DNA of 64,000 nucleotides from Sthenelais limicola (lineage: Eukaryota > Annelida > Polychaeta > Phyllodocida > Sigalionidae), in the NCBI GenBank assembly GCA_942159475.1, contig OW804096.1:88577784-88641783 (forward strand), in the 5' to 3' direction. Below, piece after piece: positions 58,882-64,000 of this stretch. Numbering within the stretch: the stretch's first letter is position 1; each line of letters opens with the position of its first letter. Below the pieces are notes generated by a model that saw nothing but the letters and a program-made list of their open reading frames with translations, did no database searches and had not been told where the DNA came from. The translations under genes and the position numbers were made by a program.

Positions 58882-60340
58882 AGTGGAGGAATGTTGTCTG
58901 GAGAATCTCTCTAAATGCCTTCTGATACGATGGAGTATGAAGGCGAGAACAGGCGTCTGCCAATCTGTTCTTAACCCCCGGGTAGTATCGCGCCCTCAAT
59001 AGAAAATTGTATCTCGCTGAGAGAGTAAAGATTCTCTTCAAGGACTGACACACGTCGGGGTCACTGGAGCGGCCTTTGTTTATCGACGCAACTGCTGTGG
59101 TGTTATCAGAATAGACATCTATTCTTTTGTTGCGCCATGCCTGACCGAATAGATGACATGCAGGCTCCAGGATTGCTATCTCTTTAAAATTGATGTGTTT
59201 GTTACTCATTTCGTGCCATCCCTCCCATGGCACATATAACCACTCCCCTTCATACACGGCTCCACCCGCGATGGGGCACGCGTCAAGCACTACAGGGGTA
59301 TGAGCTCGTTCCTCGGTTATGGGGAGCACTCCATTGAATAGGTGCATATAATCTACCCACCACTGCAGGTCGTCTCTGATATCCTTTGATAGCCTTGTTC
59401 TGTGGTTGGTGCCTTTCAATGATCTTATCCTCCTAAAGACACTGTCCATGAAAAATCTCCCACCATGGACTACCCTTGCTGCCCAGTTTAACTTTCCCGC
59501 TAGGCGTTGTAGCCCCCGCTTGTTGATGTGTGGGGCTTGGAGGGCTTGGTGGAGCAGCTGTTTTGTTTGGTGAACTTTCTCCAGTGGCAAGGCTAGGGTC
59601 ATCGCGTCCACGTCAATGACCACCCCAAGGAATGTAACCTGCTTTTCTGGGCCCACCAGCTTGCTGTAATTAATCGCAAAACCCAAACGCCTACAGGTCC
59701 TCCAGAGAGCCATCAAGGTGTCAAGGCACTCCTGTCTGGAATCCCCGCAGATGAGATAGTCATCGCAGTAGGCGATAAGGTTGTCATACCCCGCCTCGTT
59801 CATTATTGCCACTACTCCCTGCGATAGATCGTTGAAGATAGCAGGGGCTAATCTCGCTCCGAACATTAACCTGGTGTCATACATAAAGGTCTCGTGGTCA
59901 TCCGTCCCAAACCTCCACGCCAGCCCCGCTAATTGGTAATCATCAGGGTGGATAGGAACTGAACGATAAGCGCTAGCCAGGTCTAGCTTTGCCAGCCATG
60001 TGGTCTTGGTGATCATGGCTGTGGCATCTTGAAGTGACTTGTAAGAGAATGGCTCGCTGACTGCGAAGTCGTTAATTGCAGCCCCATGGGGCCTGCTGCA
60101 GTCGTGTATAAGCCGAACCTTAGATGAGCCCTGTTTTGGTATGGCTCCCAAGGCCGATGTTATCTTCATGGGCTGCTGTACCACCCTGTAACGGCCATTC
60201 TTAACTTCCTCATTAATCTGCACTTCCACCTGTTGTCTGACTGCTGGGTCAGTTGCAGATCTGTAATTATCCATTTTCACTGTTTCAGAGCCGATGTTAT
60301 TGTTCACTATTCTGAAACCCTTGTTCACTCCCTCCAACAC
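58874..60340 (-). CDS. DIRS-type reverse transcriptase and RNase H
   Basis: About 488 residues. RT motifs: KVRLIHDCSRP, WLAKLDLASAYR (first Asp near 120) and YCDDYLICG (about 191-199; catalytic DD with Cys where most RTs have Met, Ile or Val). RNase H follows from about 345: VLDACPIAGGAV, NFKEIAILEP, and VYSDNTTAVASINKG, with a C-terminal PGVKNRLADACSRL. The codon at 60340 is TTG, not ATG, and the frame stays open upstream through about 60430, overlapping the end of the gag-like frame in another phase. Translation may thus need a frameshift from gag. No stops inside; likely still coding-competent. Confidence 0.9.
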   Translation of the reverse strand: MLEGVNKGFRIVNNNIGSETVKMDNYRSATDPAVRQQVEVQINEEVKNGRYRVVQQPMKITSALGAIPKQGSSKVRLIHDCSRPHGAAINDFAVSEPFSYKSLQDATAMITKTTWLAKLDLASAYRSVPIHPDDYQLAGLAWRFGTDDHETFMYDTRLMFGARLAPAIFNDLSQGVVAIMNEAGYDNLIAYCDDYLICGDSRQECLDTLMALWRTCRRLGFAINYSKLVGPEKQVTFLGVVIDVDAMTLALPLEKVHQTKQLLHQALQAPHINKRGLQRLAGKLNWAARVVHGGRFFMDSVFRRIRSLKGTNHRTRLSKDIRDDLQWWVDYMHLFNGVLPITEERAHTPVVLDACPIAGGAVYEGEWLYVPWEGWHEMSNKHINFKEIAILEPACHLFGQAWRNKRIDVYSDNTTAVASINKGRSSDPDVCQSLKRIFTLSARYNFLLRARYYPGVKNRLADACSRLHTPSYQKAFREILQTTFLHYG

Positions 60341-60408
60341 ATACTCCCTCCTCCGGTAATTGAGGGGGAGTAGCCTCTCCCACTCCTGTGGGATCAGCTG
60401 GCCTGCTG

Positions 60409-61461
60409 TTAATCCGTTGTTGGGGGTCGTGGGCCTGTGGAGTTTTTTGACTCCGCCTGCTTGACATGAGCAAATTTACATTTTTCACCGTAGCTGCACT
60501 TGCCCGTTTTCTGGAATGATCTACACACCTCCGACTTGTCACCTCCCTGACCTTTTGATCCTTTGGCTGATGGTCTGATCGCCAGCTTAGTATCCCTTTT
60601 GGTCCTCTGGATCAACAGAGCTGTGGCTGATGTGCCCGGCTCCGTCCCCCAAGGGAAGCCGAACTGTGCTTGGAGTTCCCTGTACCTGTTGTCATAGGCC
60701 AGTATTGATACCCATTCATAATTCTCTACAAGATCGAATATGGTCACCAAATACGACATATGTTCCTCCACGGCATCCCTCTCTATGTGTGCAATAGATA
60801 GCAAGTGAAACATGACGCGCATGCTGGCCGCGCCCCATTCCGCCATGGTCAAATAGGGATTCTTCTCATCGTCCTGTCTGAGACTAAGTTTACCGTCTGC
60901 GCCTGCTTCATAAACTACCCTCTCCTTGGCTTTGGTAGCAATCCTCTTCGCAACTTGCTCAGGCACGAATTGTGCTACTTTGAACACTTTCCTAGCTGTT
61001 GCTTTAATCACCAAGTTATGGAGTGGATTGCCCTTCCACAAGTTCCTCCCTCTACGAGTTGGATTTGCCCTTTTCCTCTTCTTATTTTTGAGATTGTCAA
61101 TCTCCGCTTCTACTTTTTCGGCTGATGATTGCGACTTCTCTCTTTGCGCACTTGAGATCTCTTCATCCGACTCAGATTCCCCATCAGAATCTGATGTGCC
61201 CACCTTGTTATTAGGATCGTGGGCATTGGTCTGCGTACCTCCATTTTTGTTACCCAAGTCTCGCAGGGCGCAGCGAAAAGCAATATCCTGGCCTATGGGG
61301 AGGCCTAACTTGCTAACTCCTGCCGATGATATAACTTTCAGGATTGCTAGCAAACTGCACGATTCCTTTACTAGCAATGAGGTAGTATCTCTCGTCAGGC
61401 CATAGCCTTTCGCCCAATCATGAAAATCAAACTCTTCTTCGCTTGAGAACGTCACAGACAT
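60409..61461 (-). CDS. DIRS-type gag-like protein with CCCH zinc finger
   Basis: The likely start is the ATG at 61459-61461 (MSVTFSSEEEF); the frame runs on upstream into the A1 repeat but that part is the repeat itself. A long Ser/Glu/Lys-rich middle (DGESESDEEISSAQ) precedes a basic KKRKRANPTRRGR stretch, likely a nuclear-localisation signal. Near the C-terminus CRSFQKTGKCSYGEKCKFAH fits C-x8-C-x5-C-x3-H, an RNA-binding CCCH finger rather than the CCHC knuckle usual in gags. It ends at 60409 just before the RT frame. Confidence 0.75.
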   Translation of the reverse strand: MSVTFSSEEEFDFHDWAKGYGLTRDTTSLLVKESCSLLAILKVISSAGVSKLGLPIGQDIAFRCALRDLGNKNGGTQTNAHDPNNKVGTSDSDGESESDEEISSAQREKSQSSAEKVEAEIDNLKNKKRKRANPTRRGRNLWKGNPLHNLVIKATARKVFKVAQFVPEQVAKRIATKAKERVVYEAGADGKLSLRQDDEKNPYLTMAEWGAASMRVMFHLLSIAHIERDAVEEHMSYLVTIFDLVENYEWVSILAYDNRYRELQAQFGFPWGTEPGTSATALLIQRTKRDTKLAIRPSAKGSKGQGGDKSEVCRSFQKTGKCSYGEKCKFAHVKQAESKNSTGPRPPTTD

Positions 61462-61494
61462 GGTGAATTGACCGCTGCGTGTCCGGAGACTAGT

Positions 61495-61614
61495 GGTCAG
61501 CTTGCTAGCCCAGAGGCGAGTGCGGAGAGTGTGTGTTTGGGGTGTTGACCTCACCCTAAATCCAGCAGCGCCTGCGCATTTAACTCCGGTTAACCCCAGC
61601 GTGGTTAACCAGAC
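61495..61614 (-). repeat. Split direct repeat A1 (120 bp)
   Basis: Identical by eye to 57842-57961. Contains two GGTTAACC palindromes at 61588-61595 and 61603-61610. Confidence 0.9.
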
Positions 61615-61868
61615 AGTATACCAGCAACACAAACTTTTATCTCACAAAAGCTGCTACTTCGTTCATATCTCTCAACAGAAGTAAAAGTATGCATATATGT
61701 CATATGAGCTCGTTTAATCATCTATAGTACCTTCCTAAGATAGGGTTGGATATTAAATTCTATTGCAGGTTCTGTGTTCAGGTTGATTACCGAGGTCGGA
61801 AGTTATATCCTAATTGTCCTTATACTATGGCAATACCAGGTTGACCTAATTGTAATTGTTTGAATGAT
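61615..61868. other. Flank between the DIRS-type element and the TIR element
   Basis: About 250 bases, nothing recognised. Confidence 0.35.
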
Positions 61869-62938
61869 CAGGGGCGGATCTAGGGTCTAAAATGAGGGGG
61901 GGTCCAAGATAAAAAGGGCACATCAGTCCATTCCCCAAAAATGAGCCAGAGGGGCACAAAGGCATACAAGGAAGAGATCGTCAGAAAATATTACTTTGAT
62001 ATACCAATTATTCATATTTGTCTAATTTAGCAGATGTTACCAAATTTGTGGGCCTGCCTAATGTGCATTTTCTGAAAATCTAACTGACTAAGGGGGTCCG
62101 GGGGCATGCTCACCCAGGAAATTTAGAAATTTAAGGTGCCATTTGGAGGCATTTGGCACTTTTTGAAGCACAAAATACAGTATTTAATCACACATGAAAA
62201 GAGATCATTTTATCTCTATTATTTATTTTGACTTTTAAAAACTAGGGATGCAGTTTGCAAGGACCTAAGAAACATAAAACATACAACACACACTGGCAGT
62301 TGACCATATATACAAATTGTAAGATGTGGAATTATCTTTAAAAATCAGTTGTGGCTACTGTTGCAAGTGATGTAAGGGTGAAGTAAGGTCCAAAAATTGT
62401 AAAACCTGAGGAGTGAAATGGTGTATTCTGGGAGCATTTTTTGATCATAATTAGCCAGTTTTGTTTGTATTTAAAGATACAGAACAAAATAATTAGGAGG
62501 ATAATCTCAAAGGCAAATTTAACTAATTGACATTGAATCAAAATCTCCCTCAAAAGATGAAATCACATGTATCCAATGCCACATTGGGTTACCAGATCAA
62601 TGGAGTATGGCTGTACTTCCTGCAGGCCTGCCTGCCAACAATAGGAGTCATGGAAACAGCATTTAAGTTCTTTTAACGGCCTTTTACAGCTGTTACCACA
62701 AGACACTTTTAGTTGTAAAAGAAATAAAGGCACCTTTGGTTCTTAAAAAAGGTGTTTGGCTCTTCAAGAAGGGCACTTTTGGTTGTAAAAAAGACACTGT
62801 TTGGTTGTTACACTTACAACAGAAAAAGGGCACTTTGGGTTGTAAAAAAGGCACTTTGGGCTATTCAAAAGGGCACTTATGAAAATTTTGAGGGGGGGTC
62901 AGGACGTCGGCGACCCCCCCCCCTTGGATCCGCCCATG
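61869..62938. mobile_element. Non-autonomous TIR element, hAT5-like, 1070 bp
   Basis: Termini CAGGGGCGGATC and, reversed, CATGGGCGGATCC; one mismatch at the third base. Flanked by the 5-bp duplication ATGAT (61864-61868 and 62939-62943). G-rich subterminal tracts occur at both ends. Same family as 20272-21431. Confidence 0.75.
62701..62880. repeat. Imperfect tandem array of a GGCACTTTTGGTTGTAAAAA motif
   Basis: Six or more variants of this roughly 20-28-bp unit lie near the right end of the TIR element; the GGGCAC core also recurs near its left end (61917, 61954). Confidence 0.75.
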
Positions 62939-64000
62939 ATGATCCAATTGCAATGTTTGGATTTGAAAATACAGTGTATGAAATAATTTGTTGGAATAGG
63001 TTATGTCAGACGGCGCATGAAAACAGTTGGTATGTCAAATATATGCGCGCATGGAAATGATGTAAATTCATGTTTGACCAAACTAGAAAATAAAAAGCTT
63101 ACAAAAAAATATCAAAGTTAAAAGCAAAATAAGATAAATGTGGCTCTAACCCCGTTTCTGTAGATTCCAACATCAGTTTCAAGGAAATTATACCGAGGGT
63201 TGATGCCATGTAACCATCATGTTGATTTCAATCCTACATGTAACATCAAATGAATTCACACGTTAGCCCCTGAGTGCACCAGGCCACACTGTGTGACATT
63301 TTGAAAAATAGATCCAGCTGAAATCTGTTGAATTGTCTTCATGAAGGTGACGGGATAATAGCTTTTGTTTGTGATATCTGTGTTGATAGATGACATAAAA
63401 TTTGACAATTCTTACTGTGTTTGATGACGTGTCATGATAAATAATGAGCGTTTTTTATATGCCCAGAACCGTTAATTGGGGACAAGCTTAGCTTTGTCGT
63501 AGGCCTGTTTTACACATGACCCTCCCATTATATTTTCAGAGATATCATCGATGGAGTATTCTTCGCCGTGAAGTACATTCGGAAATGTATCGCCTAGTAT
63601 GGATTCTAGAAAACTCTAGGTCATCCAAACTAACGGATTAAGTATATAGACATCAAATGCAGCATATTCTATTCATATGAAATAAAAGATGAAACTGGAC
63701 GACAGAGAGTCGAGTCGATGCGGCGGTATTACGCGTTGGATTTGAATCGAGCTTGTTCCCTCAGAAGATAAAGATTAGCTATTTCATCATTTTCTTCCGT
63801 CCATGGATTATGATGAACGGTTTGTGTTATCTTTCATGGATATTTCTTTTATTCTTCTAATTGTTCAAAATAGTGTAGTCGTATCATTTATTCGTGTGAA
63901 ATACTTCAATTTGGGAACGACTATAAATCGAGCACATGGATTTATTGGTAATGGTAATAGAGATTTTCCTAAAATAGTTTTCTTTCAAAAATGCTCATAA
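62939..64000. other. Right flank, no recognisable gene
   Basis: AT-rich. A frame at 63803 stays open to the window edge but has no domain or coding bias that I can see. Confidence 0.35.

Larger units (their letters stand above)
57551..61614 (-). mobile_element. DIRS-type (PAT/Ngaro-like) tyrosine-recombinase retrotransposon
   Basis: On the minus strand: A1 repeat, gag-like frame, RT-RNaseH frame, tyrosine recombinase, then B1, A2, B2. This split direct-repeat order is diagnostic of PAT and Ngaro elements. Both ends and the internal A/B junction share the dinucleotide AC, as expected for recombinase-mediated integration without a longer duplication. The recombinase is internally deleted, so this copy is probably not autonomous. 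Repeat copies look identical by eye, so the insertion is recent. Confidence 0.88.

Noticed and set aside
61493..61684. 63-residue plus-strand frame, repeated at 57786-57989
   Set aside because: It is the antisense translation of the A repeats of the DIRS-type element.
1..64000. CRISPR arrays, operons, Shine-Dalgarno sites
   Set aside because: No regularly spaced repeats; the sequence is eukaryotic in character (splice signals, LINEs, LTR and DIRS elements, microsatellites).

Overview
This is a stretch of an AT-rich animal genome, most likely a marine invertebrate, although the sequence does not fix the phylum. There are no bacterial-style operons. Its content is nested transposable elements of several classes, separated by long gene-poor DNA with simple repeats. 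The few possible host gene parts are small: a coiled-coil coding frame near 27.3-27.8 kb, a CpG-rich first-exon candidate near 22.4 kb, and a GC-rich exon candidate near 44 kb. Many of the recognisable protein domains are those of retroelements.

Layout, left part (0.2-21.9 kb). A NADAR-fold frame and an SGNH-hydrolase-like frame lie side by side at 0.2-1.5 kb. The SGNH frame is split, eight residues before its stop, by a 13.66 kb Ty3/Gypsy-type LTR element on the minus strand (1509-15164). That element has 301-bp LTRs that differ at three positions by eye, a 4-bp GAGT target duplication, a primer-binding site and a polypurine tract. It carries gag, protease, RT-RNaseH-integrase and a two-piece envelope-like gene. 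The RT-RH-integrase frame is open throughout; gag and env each carry a frameshift. The protease is broken by a 379-bp inverted copy of the element's own env 5' region. Downstream (16.2-19.1 kb) is a full-length endonuclease/RT frame of a non-LTR retrotransposon that looks coding-competent. It is followed by a 5'-truncated second LINE (19.86-21.9 kb), which is itself interrupted by a 1160-bp terminal-inverted-repeat element.

Middle part (21.9-57.5 kb). A decayed LINE occupies about 23.3-26.6 kb, with an LTR-like insertion and an FVND change at the RT active site. Three non-autonomous TIR elements lie at 29.8-30.8, 32.35-33.79 and 44.36-46.12 kb. Each fills its ends with its own short motif. 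The last two share a core that looks like two exons separated by a 123-bp intron with consensus splice sites. The rest, especially 33.8-43.9 and 46.1-57.5 kb, is gene-poor and I could not assign genes to it.

Right part (57.5-64 kb). A DIRS-type tyrosine-recombinase retrotransposon of PAT/Ngaro architecture lies on the minus strand (57551-61614). It reads A1, gag-like frame with a CCCH finger, RT-RNaseH, tyrosine recombinase, then B1-A2-B2 split direct repeats. Its recombinase has lost an internal segment. A second member of the 5-bp-TSD TIR family follows at 61869-62938.

The observations I rate highest are the NADAR/SGNH pair beside a LINE and cut by the Gypsy element, the self-derived inverted insertion in the Gypsy protease, the shared spliced core of two different TIR elements, and the complete split-repeat architecture of the DIRS-type element.
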